Shown here: piece after piece, positions 1-5,892 of the stretch
Position numbering within the stretch: the stretch's first letter is position 1
How the letters are laid out: every line of letters begins with the position of its first letter
Source: an uncultured cyanobacterium
Lineage (GTDB): Bacteria; Cyanobacteriota; Cyanobacteriia; PCC-6307; Cyanobiaceae
NCBI GenBank assembly: GCA_903934745.1
Contig: CAIZOZ010000571.1
Coordinates: 1-10,315 of the forward strand
Direction of reading: 5' to 3'
Length of the DNA: 10,315 nucleotides
Program-made: the position numbers and the translations under genes
The notes under the pieces: model-generated
What the model saw: the letters and a program-made list of their open reading frames with translations, nothing else
The model's database searches: none
What the model was told of the DNA's origin: nothing

Positions 1-106
1 CCGACGCATGGGGCTCGAACCCGGGCAGGAGTTCCGCATCGAGATCCACAAGGAAACCGGGGCCATCTGGCTGCTGCCGCTCGAAGACCACACCCTGCCA
101 GCCTGA
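1..106 (+). CDS. AbrB-like (cyAbrB) transcriptional regulator, 3' end only
   Basis: An open frame enters from the left edge and stops with TGA at 104-106. The visible end includes MGLEPGQEFRIEIHK followed by a short hydrophobic segment and a short tail. The MGL-x-PG-x-EF-x-I pattern resembles the C-terminal half of cyanobacterial AbrB-like proteins, where a swapped-hairpin (SpoVT/AbrB-type) domain sits. Known members are small DNA-binding regulators that influence nitrogen and carbon metabolism and other processes. Only about 34 residues can be read, so the promoter, start and N-terminal part are outside the window. The gene converges on ribE with 84 bp between the two stops. A different small protein with an AbrB-like fold, such as an antitoxin, cannot be excluded from this fragment, but the sequence style fits cyAbrB best. 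Confidence 0.6.
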   Translation, partial: RRMGLEPGQEFRIEIHKETGAIWLLPLEDHTLPA

Positions 107-190
107 GCACAGAGCTGAGCCAGGCCACGTTGGCAGCAGCTGACGGGGCCGGGAAGCCAGCAAACGTTTTGCGCCAGCCTTCAACTGCCC

Positions 191-874
191 TCAGCTGAGC
201 CAGCCCTGCTCCGCCAGCCAGCCGGAGGTCAGCGGCGCCTCGTTACTGGACCCAGATCCGCGCAGCGGTCCTGCCGCCAGCAAGCGCTCGGTGTACTTAG
301 CCAGCAGATCCGCCTCAAGATTGACCCCATCGCCAGGGCGTCGATCTTGAAGGGTGGTGCTGGTCCAGGTGTGGGGGATCACGGCAAGCCAGAAACCAGC
401 CCCATCCCTGGAGCAGCCGGCCACCGTGAGGCTGATGCCGTCGACGGCCACCGAGGCTTTCTCGCAGACATAGCGGCCAAAGACCGGATCATTCCAGGCC
501 AGCTCCAGCCGCCAGGAGGCCTGCTGCCTCTGGATCGCCCGCACCGTGCCGAGCCCATCGACATGACCACTGACCAGATGGCCCCCGAGACGATCCGAGA
601 GCCGCAGGGCAGGCTCGAGATTGACCGGTAGCCCGGCCTGAGCCCGTACCCCGAGCAGGCTGCGCTGCAGGGTCTCCTCACTGACATCGGCCCGGAAACC
701 GGCCGCAGCACCGGATGCGCCAAGACACTCGGCCACGGTCAGGCAGATGCCGTCGACCGCAATGCTGTCCCCCAGGGCAATGACACCAAGGGAACCTGAG
801 CGCTCAAAGTGCACCTTAACCCCGTTAGGGCAGCGCTCCAACCGGCCGATGGCCTGCACCAGTCCGGTGAACAT
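191..874 (-). CDS. ribE: Riboflavin synthase, alpha subunit
   Basis: The 227-residue product fits riboflavin synthase, which dismutates two molecules of 6,7-dimethyl-8-ribityllumazine to riboflavin and a pyrimidine by-product, the last step of riboflavin synthesis in the cytosol. It begins with the family signature MFTGLV and shows two lumazine-binding repeats. The first contains AVDGICLTV and GGHLVSGHVDG. The second contains AVDGISLTV, IPHTWTSTTL and NLEADLLAKY. The reading frame stays open upstream to 1021, but MFTGLV is the canonical N terminus and the extension would overlap the divergent gene, so the ATG at 874 is chosen. Its upstream bases (GGCACAGAG) give only a weak ribosome-binding site. 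The spacer to the divergent gene is 71 bp, too short for an FMN riboswitch, and none is apparent. The C terminus has about 25 extra low-complexity residues after the second repeat. The gene converges on the AbrB-like gene. Confidence 0.95.
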   Translation of the reverse strand: MFTGLVQAIGRLERCPNGVKVHFERSGSLGVIALGDSIAVDGICLTVAECLGASGAAAGFRADVSEETLQRSLLGVRAQAGLPVNLEPALRLSDRLGGHLVSGHVDGLGTVRAIQRQQASWRLELAWNDPVFGRYVCEKASVAVDGISLTVAGCSRDGAGFWLAVIPHTWTSTTLQDRRPGDGVNLEADLLAKYTERLLAAGPLRGSGSSNEAPLTSGWLAEQGWLS

Positions 875-897
875 CTCTGTGCCGCGGTTGTTCTGGC

Positions 898-903
898 CAT
901 AAT
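898..903 (+). promoter_or_regulatory. Possible -10 element for the bifunctional-nuclease gene
   Basis: CATAAT matches five of six bases of the TATAAT consensus and lies 42 bp upstream of the ATG at 946, in an AT-richer island within the divergent spacer 875-945. No convincing -35 hexamer lies 16-18 bp upstream. On the opposite strand the same island reads GATTAT and could serve ribE, so the two divergent promoters may overlap here. The call rests on sequence resemblance only. Confidence 0.3.
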
Positions 904-927
904 CAACCAGCGGGGAGTGGCGACAGC

Positions 928-933
928 CAGGAG
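928..933 (+). promoter_or_regulatory. Ribosome binding site of the bifunctional-nuclease gene
   Basis: CAGGAG ends 12 bases before the ATG at 946. It is the clearest Shine-Dalgarno-like match near any start in this window and supports 946 as the start. A second in-frame ATG at 955 would sit much further away. Confidence 0.5.
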
Positions 934-945
934 CGGACCCGAACC

Positions 946-1659
946 ATGGTTGAAATGCAAGTGGCAGGGATCGGCCTGGATGCGGCCAGCCGCAGCCCGA
1001 TTGTGCTGCTGCGCGATCCATCCGGCCGTCGCCAGGTGCCGATCTGGATCGACCAGGCCCAGGCGCAGAACATCCTGGCGGGCCTCGATGGCCGGCGTCC
1101 GGTGCGCCCGCTCAGCCACGATCTGATGGTGGATCTGCTCAAGGCCGGCGAGCTGCGGCTGGAGCGCGTGATCATCCATGCGATCGAGGACAACACTTTC
1201 CGGGCGGTGTTGAAACTGCTGAAGACCAGCGGTGAATCGCTCGAGCTCGATGCCCGACCCAGTGACGCCATTGCCCTGGCCCTGCGCTGCGATAGCGGCA
1301 TCTGGATGCTGGAGGAGGTGGTCGGCGATGCCTCGATCCCCGTGGATGTGGCCGCCGATGCCGAGGAGAAGGCTGATTTCCGCCGCTTCCTCGAACGCAC
1401 CAGCCCGGCGGAACTGATCCGCCATCTCGCCAAAGGCGCTGGGGAGCGCGAAGGAGTGGGCGAGCCCGAGGCCGAGGAGGAAACCGAAGCCGCGAGCGAA
1501 ACCGAGCCAAGCTCTGGACCGGAGGACCGGCAGCAGCTTCAGGAACCCGAAGTCGAAGCCGAGCCCAGCGAAACGCCTCCGCCGGCACCACCCCACTCCC
1601 CGGGCATGGAGCCGCCCAACCCCTCCCCCGGCGGCAGCGACCCCAGCCGTGACGACTGA
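946..1659 (+). CDS. Bifunctional nuclease (BFN/DUF151) family protein with acidic tail
   Basis: The 237-residue product starts with MVEMQVAGIGLD and carries the DUF151/BFN core over about residues 1-130. This includes PIWIDQAQAQNI (33-44), a helix ending in the acidic pair ED (81-82), and the family hallmark DARPSDAIALALR (102-114). Characterised relatives are reported to have DNase and RNase activity. Bacterial members are less well understood, so the nuclease role here is transferred from the family. From about residue 165 to the end the protein is rich in Glu, Pro and Ser, with no recognisable fold. The family core ends before it, so it looks like a lineage-specific disordered extension. 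The gene starts at ATG 946 behind a good Shine-Dalgarno match and overlaps the next gene by 11 bp, suggesting co-transcription. It diverges from ribE. Confidence 0.88.
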   Translation: MVEMQVAGIGLDAASRSPIVLLRDPSGRRQVPIWIDQAQAQNILAGLDGRRPVRPLSHDLMVDLLKAGELRLERVIIHAIEDNTFRAVLKLLKTSGESLELDARPSDAIALALRCDSGIWMLEEVVGDASIPVDVAADAEEKADFRRFLERTSPAELIRHLAKGAGEREGVGEPEAEEETEAASETEPSSGPEDRQQLQEPEVEAEPSETPPPAPPHSPGMEPPNPSPGGSDPSRDD

Positions 1660-2830
1660 GGCCGGCCTCCGGCCCTTCGGCAGCGGCCGGCCGGTCTCCC
1701 TGTTCACCCTCGGCACGATGCGCAGTGTGGAGAGCGTCGCCCAGATGGGGGCCGTGCTGACCGCCGCCCTCGCAGCCGGCATCAACCATCTGGAAACGGC
1801 GCCCGCCTACGGACCAGCCGAGTCGTTCCTAGGCATCGTGCTCGCGGAGCTGGAAGCACGGAACAGCCAGCAGCGCCGCGAGCTGGTGCTCACCAGCAAG
1901 CTGCTGCCGGGGCTGTCACTGGCCGAGGGCAAGGAGCAGCTGGCTGGCCTGCTGCGCCGGCTGCGGATCCAACGGCTGGACAATCTGGCTGTTCACGGTC
2001 TCAATCTGAGCGAGCATCTGGACTGGGCCCTGCACGGGCCGGGCCGCGAGCTGCTGGCCTGGGCCCTGGGTGAAGGCCTGGTCGGTCAGGTGGGCTTCTC
2101 CAGCCATGGCTCCACCGAGCTGATTACCGAGGCCCTGGCCTCCGGTCGCTTCTCCTTCTGCAGCCTGCACCTGCATCTGTTCGACCAGGAACGGATCCCG
2201 CTGGCCAGGGCTGCCCTGGCCGACGGACTTGGCGTGATGGCCATCTCGCCGGCCGACAAGGGGGGGCGGCTCTATGCCCCACCGGCCGAACTACTGGCGG
2301 ACTGCGCCCCCTATGCGCCGCTGGAGCTGGCCTATCGCTTCCTGCTTGATCAGGGGATCTCCACCTTGAGCCTGGGGGCCGAGCAGCCCGGCGATCTGAC
2401 CTGGGCCGCCGCCCTTGCCGGGCCCTCGGCGCTCAGGGAAGGATGGGGCCAATCCAGCCCCGGGGAAAGCTGGCTCAACCGCGAGCACCGCGCCGCCTTG
2501 GTGCGCCTGGAGGCGGCCGGCCGCGAGCGCCTTGGGGTGGAACGCTGCGGCCAGTGCCGCGCCTGCCTGCCCTGCCCCCAGGGTGTGCCGATCCCCGCAC
2601 TCCTGCGCCTGCGCAACCTGGCCGTGGGTCACGGCATGACCACCTTCGCCAGCGAGCGCTACAACCTGATCGGCCGCGCCGGCCACTGGTGGGAGGAGCT
2701 CAACGCCGAGGCCTGCCAAGCCTGCGGCGCCTGCCTGCCCCGCTGCCCCCATGAGCTGCCGATTCCCGCGCTACTGGCCGACACCCATCGTCGCTTGAGC
2801 GCTGCCCCCCGCCGCCGGCTCTGGGGCTGA
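1649..2830 (+). CDS. Aldo/keto reductase with C-terminal 4Fe-4S motifs
   Basis: The 393-residue product joins an aldo/keto reductase TIM barrel (about 12-285) to a ferredoxin-like end. The barrel shows the expected catalytic positions: Tyr54 in ETAPAYGP, Lys84 in LTSKLL and His116 in AVHGLN. The usual acidic residue is Glu49, where most family members have Asp. The C-terminal part has two cysteine clusters, C300-x2-C303-x2-C306-x2-C309-P and C356-x2-C359-x2-C362-x3-C366-P, suited to two iron-sulfur clusters. This architecture matches the Fe-S-containing aldo/keto reductase group (COG1453-like). The substrate is unknown; a cytosolic NADPH- or Fe-S-linked oxidoreductase is inferred. The start is a GTG at 1649 inside the end of the preceding gene, with no strong Shine-Dalgarno site, so translation may be coupled. 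The barrel alignment supports a start near here. The gene ends 12 bp from the stop of the converging lipoprotein gene. Confidence 0.88.
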   Translation: MTTEAGLRPFGSGRPVSLFTLGTMRSVESVAQMGAVLTAALAAGINHLETAPAYGPAESFLGIVLAELEARNSQQRRELVLTSKLLPGLSLAEGKEQLAGLLRRLRIQRLDNLAVHGLNLSEHLDWALHGPGRELLAWALGEGLVGQVGFSSHGSTELITEALASGRFSFCSLHLHLFDQERIPLARAALADGLGVMAISPADKGGRLYAPPAELLADCAPYAPLELAYRFLLDQGISTLSLGAEQPGDLTWAAALAGPSALREGWGQSSPGESWLNREHRAALVRLEAAGRERLGVERCGQCRACLPCPQGVPIPALLRLRNLAVGHGMTTFASERYNLIGRAGHWWEELNAEACQACGACLPRCPHELPIPALLADTHRRLSAAPRRRLWG

Positions 2831-2842
2831 GCTGACCGGCTC

Positions 2843-3973
2843 TCAAGTGGCGGGAGCAGCCCCATCCCAGAGGGCCTGAAGCGCCGCCCGTTCGGCTGCC
2901 GCCAACGGCGGCAGCTCACGGCAGCGCGCCAGGACCGCGGCCGGCGGCAACAACAGATTCGCCACGACCGCCGGGAAAGGGGCCACGGCCCGTTGCAACA
3001 GAGCGCGCGGCAAGGGCGGCACCCAGCCCGCGGCCAGCAGCAAAGGCAGCAGCGGAGGCTCCAGCACCGCCGCCAGCCACTCCAGCGGCGGGATCAGCGC
3101 GGAAGCTGTAGCAGTGACACTTGCAGAAGTGACAGTGGCAGAAGTGGCGGTTGTGGCCGTGGCGGTGGGCCTCAGCAGCAGACTCCAGCCCAGGGGTGCG
3201 CCCTGCTCCGGCAGGATCACGCTCAGCCGGGGATCGCGACGCAGCAGCGGCACCACCCGCTGACGGGGCAGCACCACAGCCTCCGCCGCACCGCTGAGCA
3301 GCAGGCTGAGGCCGTGGCGATCGTCCTGGGCGAGCACATTGCGGCGCAAGCGGCGCAAGCGCTCCGGATCGCCATCCACCAGGGCAATGGCGATCCGGGG
3401 ACTGGAGGGCAACACCAGCTTTGCCCTGAGGCTGGTATCCAGCAGCAGGTCCCAGCCCTCACCGCCACGCCGCTGCAGATCTGGGCGATCGCGCAGCAGC
3501 AGCACCCAGGGATTGCACGACCAGGGGAAGGCCAGGGTGGCCCCACCCTCGGGGGCATACAGACGGCTCACCGGCCCCGCCTCCGGCGCCAGTCGGGCCA
3601 GCAACTCCGGGGTGCCGATCGGCCCGAAGGCCGAGCGGGGCAGGTCGGTGGCCCAGCCATCCCCCAGCTGCAGCAGGGAGGCCCTGGCCCGCGCCGCAAT
3701 CACGGCAGCCGGATCGTCCAGCAGCCCCAGCTGCCACGGCCGCGGCAGCCGGGAGGTCCAGGCCGCGGGCAGATCGCCGCGGGCGGCCAGCAGCTGGGGC
3801 CCCTGGCCGCGGCAGCCCGCCAGCAGAGCCAGGCCACCGAACGCCCCCAGCCGCAGCACCTGGCGCCGGCCCAGCCCCCGGCCCGGCGTGGTCGCCGACC
3901 AGGCCAGGGGCGCAAACGGCTGGGAGGTAGCGAGGCGATCGGGAGCGGCCATCGGGCGACCGTAGGCGCTCAT
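2843..3973 (-). CDS. Solute-binding-protein-like lipoprotein with Tat-like leader
   Basis: The 376-residue product has a leader with twin arginines at 36-37 (GRRQVLRLG), a hydrophobic stretch and a lipobox ending LLAGC with Cys54. This suggests export, possibly by the Tat route, and lipid anchoring. The mature part has features of extracellular solute-binding proteins of the spermidine/putrescine or iron type: a segment around 138-160 with AFPWSCNPWVLLL, then GWDLLLDTSLRAKLVLPSSP (173-192), and later GAAEAVVLP (228-236). The ligand cannot be named. No permease or ATPase gene lies next to it, so a transport role is uncertain. Residues 270-292 form an Ala/Thr/Ser/Val-rich run encoded by a 15-bp degenerate repeat. 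The start at 3973 leaves about 30 residues before the leader; ATG 3952 or a later alternative start is possible. It follows the CobT-like gene by 122 bp and may share its transcript. Confidence 0.68.
   Translation of the reverse strand: MSAYGRPMAAPDRLATSQPFAPLAWSATTPGRGLGRRQVLRLGAFGGLALLAGCRGQGPQLLAARGDLPAAWTSRLPRPWQLGLLDDPAAVIAARARASLLQLGDGWATDLPRSAFGPIGTPELLARLAPEAGPVSRLYAPEGGATLAFPWSCNPWVLLLRDRPDLQRRGGEGWDLLLDTSLRAKLVLPSSPRIAIALVDGDPERLRRLRRNVLAQDDRHGLSLLLSGAAEAVVLPRQRVVPLLRRDPRLSVILPEQGAPLGWSLLLRPTATATTATSATVTSASVTATASALIPPLEWLAAVLEPPLLPLLLAAGWVPPLPRALLQRAVAPFPAVVANLLLPPAAVLARCRELPPLAAAERAALQALWDGAAPAT
3108..3167. repeat. Degenerate 15-bp tandem repeat inside a coding region
   Basis: About four units of 15 bp follow each other. 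The two central units, at 3123 and 3138, share the nine bases GCAGAAGTG exactly. The flanking units at 3108 and 3153 match a neighbouring central unit at 11 and 10 of 15 positions by hand count. A 15-bp period keeps the frame and gives five-residue units rich in Ala, Thr, Ser and Val in the minus-strand lipoprotein. Confidence 0.6.
3485..3492. repeat. HIP1 octamer GCGATCGC
   Basis: Exact copy of the highly iterated palindrome common in cyanobacterial genomes, here inside the binding-protein-like lipoprotein gene. Confidence 0.75.
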
Positions 3974-3997
3974 AGCGTCCCGCGCCTAGCGGCATCC

Positions 3998-4015
3998 GGC
4001 CGCCCCAGAGCGGCC
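3998..4015. other. GC-only inverted repeat between two minus-strand genes
   Basis: GGCCGC and GCGGCC flank a six-base loop and can form a six-pair, all-GC hairpin. It lies in the 122-bp spacer 3974-4095, just upstream of the lipoprotein start. No T-run follows on either strand, so it does not look like an intrinsic terminator. A leader-RNA structure or chance in GC-rich DNA are both possible. Nothing else stands out in this spacer. Confidence 0.35.
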
Positions 4016-4095
4016 CCGTCGGCGGCAGAGGACGAGGGATCGGGAGGGACAGAGTGCCGCTCAGGGTCTGCGCCTGGAGCTTGGGCCGCCCCACT

Positions 4096-5235
4096 TCAGG
4101 CGCCAGCCAGCAGAACGCGGCAGGCCCGGTCGCAGGCCAGCTCCAGGGCCGCCGGCGAGCGGCCCGCCAGTTGCCAGAGCAGGGCCAGACCGCCGGCCCC
4201 GACGCCCTCCTTGACGAAACCACGCTCGTAATCCCGCAGGGCCGGATGGCAGTCCGGGCCGAAGTGCAGATCGGCGGCGAAGCCCAGGAGCTCCACGCCC
4301 CAATGGGCGCCGATACGCGCCAACAGCTGGGCCAGATCACTGGTCGCTTCATCGGCCACCCAGGCGGTGGTGCCAACCGCCACCTGGGCGGCGATGGCCG
4401 CACGCCGCTGCGCTGGTGCCAGAGCCAGGGCCAGGGCCAGCACCGCCGCCATCTGACTGCCTCCAGCCAGCAACAGCGGCAACCCGGCGCTGGCGGCCGC
4501 CAGCACCAGGGCCGCCGCCAGCGGTTGCATCGGATCCCCCAGCGCCCTCACCACGGCCAGCGGATCGGGCGTCTGGCCAGGGCGATCGTCCAGGGCTGCA
4601 GCCCGCAGGCCCCGGCGCACCAGCTCGGCCTTGAGCCCATGGACGGAGCCAGGCATGCTGCCGCTCACCAGTCCAGCCACCTCCAGACCCAGCCCTGTCA
4701 GCAGGGCCTGGGCCGAGGTGGTGCCCCCCGGCACGCACTCGGCGATCAGCAGGGGCCGGCCAGAGCGGGCCAGCCGCTCCCCCCAGAGACGCCCCTGCAG
4801 CACGAGCGCCTCCACCCGCTCCGCCGCCATCGCGGCCCCGGTGCTGAGGCAGCGCGCCGGCCCCTGCTGGCCGGCCAGGCGCAGATGGGGCACCGCCGGC
4901 GCGACGGCACAGCCCAGATCCACCACCAGAGGCGCCAGCCCCAGTTCGGCCACCACCACCTGGCTGATCAGGGCGGGGGACACCCCCGCCGGCAGCGGCG
5001 GCAGCCGATGAAGCCGTTGCCCCGCCGGACCCTGCAGCAGCAGTTCGGCATCGGCGGCCGCCGTCTGCAGGCGTGAGGCGGGCGTGGCACCGGCGGCGGA
5101 GATCCCCTCGACGGCAGCCGTGTCGGTGGCGGCCAGCAGCAGCAGGATTTCGCTGTCACCAGGCTGGAGCTGCCAGGGGCGGCACCAACGCGCGGCTGCG
5201 GCCTCGGCACCAGCGAATTGACGCAGGGGCCTCAA
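4096..5235 (-). CDS. cobT: CobT-like nicotinate-nucleotide phosphoribosyltransferase (TIGR00303-type)
   Basis: The product is about 379 residues from the proposed start. It resembles the CobT-related family found in cyanobacteria and archaea, which is thought to transfer phosphoribose from nicotinate mononucleotide to the cobamide lower-ligand base. Visible motifs are ILLLLAATDTAAVEGISAAGATP near the N terminus, AECVPGGTTSAQALLTGLG (165-183), SGSMPGSVHG (191-200), GGSQMAAVLALALALA (258-273) and FVKEGVGAGG (340-349). In the last, Glu343 may correspond to the catalytic glutamate of CobT; that is inference. The frame is open further upstream but overlaps the DUF2232 gene. No ATG precedes the conserved region. 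The TTG at 5235-5233 overlaps the DUF2232 stop as TTGA and is the most economical start, though unproven. Cyanobacteria generally make pseudocobalamin with adenine as lower base, so the acceptor may not be dimethylbenzimidazole. Confidence 0.82.
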   Translation of the reverse strand: MRPLRQFAGAEAAAARWCRPWQLQPGDSEILLLLAATDTAAVEGISAAGATPASRLQTAAADAELLLQGPAGQRLHRLPPLPAGVSPALISQVVVAELGLAPLVVDLGCAVAPAVPHLRLAGQQGPARCLSTGAAMAAERVEALVLQGRLWGERLARSGRPLLIAECVPGGTTSAQALLTGLGLEVAGLVSGSMPGSVHGLKAELVRRGLRAAALDDRPGQTPDPLAVVRALGDPMQPLAAALVLAAASAGLPLLLAGGSQMAAVLALALALAPAQRRAAIAAQVAVGTTAWVADEATSDLAQLLARIGAHWGVELLGFAADLHFGPDCHPALRDYERGFVKEGVGAGGLALLWQLAGRSPAALELACDRACRVLLAGA

Positions 5236-5891
5236 AGCGGATCGAGCGCCACCAGCGATCGCAGCGCCGGCGGTGGCTCGCTGATCGGCGACTGCAGGCG
5301 CGGGAAGATCCAGTAGGCCACGGCGTGGTGGCAGAGCACGATCAGCAGGTTCTGGAACAGCACCAGCGCCAGGGCGGCCAGCTGCACCTGCAGCAGATCG
5401 AGACCAGGCCCCAGAGCCAGCAGCCCCGCCAGGCGCTCCAGCAGTCCGGCGGCGGCGGAGGTGATCACCACCCAGAGGTTCTCGCCCACCATCACCGACA
5501 GCACCGCCACCCGCACCAGGAAACCGACGGCACCGATCAGTCCCCCCACCGGCAGGGTGATCCACCAGCTGAGACGACGGCGCCAGCCCCAACCGAGCCA
5601 GAGGGCGAGGAAGCCATAGGGGAACAGCACCAGCGGCCCCCGGATCGGACCCATCAGCGCCAGCAGCAACAGGGCGGTGACCGCCACCCCCTCAAGGGCA
5701 CAGCGCCAACCATGGCGGAGCTGCAGCAGGGCCAGCGGCAGGGGCAGGGCCAGCTGGAACAGGGGGCTGCCCACCGGCAGGTAATACAGCGCCAGCCAGA
5801 GCAGGGCCGTAGCGGCGGCCAGATAGGCGGTGTCCATCAGTTGGCGCGCCTGGCGAGCACTGAGCTGACGGTCCTGGGGACGGCGTTCCAT
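5232..5891 (-). CDS. DUF2232 family integral membrane protein
   Basis: The 219-residue product has a charged N terminus followed by about six hydrophobic segments, near residues 20-38, 44-58, 66-81, 84-102, 111-135 and 167-196. Basic loops include the RRR at 104-106. The pattern, size and position next to a CobT-like gene fit the cyanobacterial DUF2232 (YybS-like) membrane proteins. The function is unknown. The family has been compared to the substrate-binding S components of ECF vitamin transporters, which would be notable beside a cobamide gene, but no ECF ATPase or T component is present here. The ATG at 5891 follows the upstream lipoprotein stop after one base, and its own stop overlaps the proposed start of the CobT-like gene, so translational coupling is likely. 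Confidence 0.78.
   Translation of the reverse strand: MERRPQDRQLSARQARQLMDTAYLAAATALLWLALYYLPVGSPLFQLALPLPLALLQLRHGWRCALEGVAVTALLLLALMGPIRGPLVLFPYGFLALWLGWGWRRRLSWWITLPVGGLIGAVGFLVRVAVLSVMVGENLWVVITSAAAGLLERLAGLLALGPGLDLLQVQLAALALVLFQNLLIVLCHHAVAYWIFPRLQSPISEPPPALRSLVALDPL
5255..5262. repeat. HIP1 octamer GCGATCGC
   Basis: Exact HIP1 palindrome near the 3' end of the DUF2232 gene, about 20 bp before the junction with the CobT-like gene. Confidence 0.75.
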
Positions 5892-5892
5892 C

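Noticed and set aside
160..172. A small hairpin GCAAA-CGT-TTTGC between the convergent AbrB-like gene and ribE, as a terminator
   Set aside because: The stem is only five pairs with a three-base loop, is AT-rich inside and has no separate T-run. It is too weak to call.
113..203. An 11-base direct repeat AGCTGAGCCAG at 113 and 193, and the palindrome CTCAGCTGAG at 190-199, as an attachment or operator site
   Set aside because: The second copy lies across the end of ribE and is explained by its final codons. No integrase or other mobile gene is nearby.
875..1021. An N-terminal extension of riboflavin synthase up to 1021
   Set aside because: It would overlap the divergent DUF151 gene, and the family begins at MFTGLV, encoded from 874.
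2993..5076. Long plus-strand open frames at 2993-4231 and 4054-5076
   Set aside because: Their translations are Gln-, Arg- and Gly-rich without recognisable motifs. They lie opposite the binding-like lipoprotein and CobT-like genes, so they are shadows of GC-rich coding DNA.
5236..5592. An upstream extension of the CobT-like frame
   Set aside because: The added residues are Gly/Ala/Arg-rich and antisense-like in character, and they lie within the DUF2232 coding sequence, whose membrane segments are clear.
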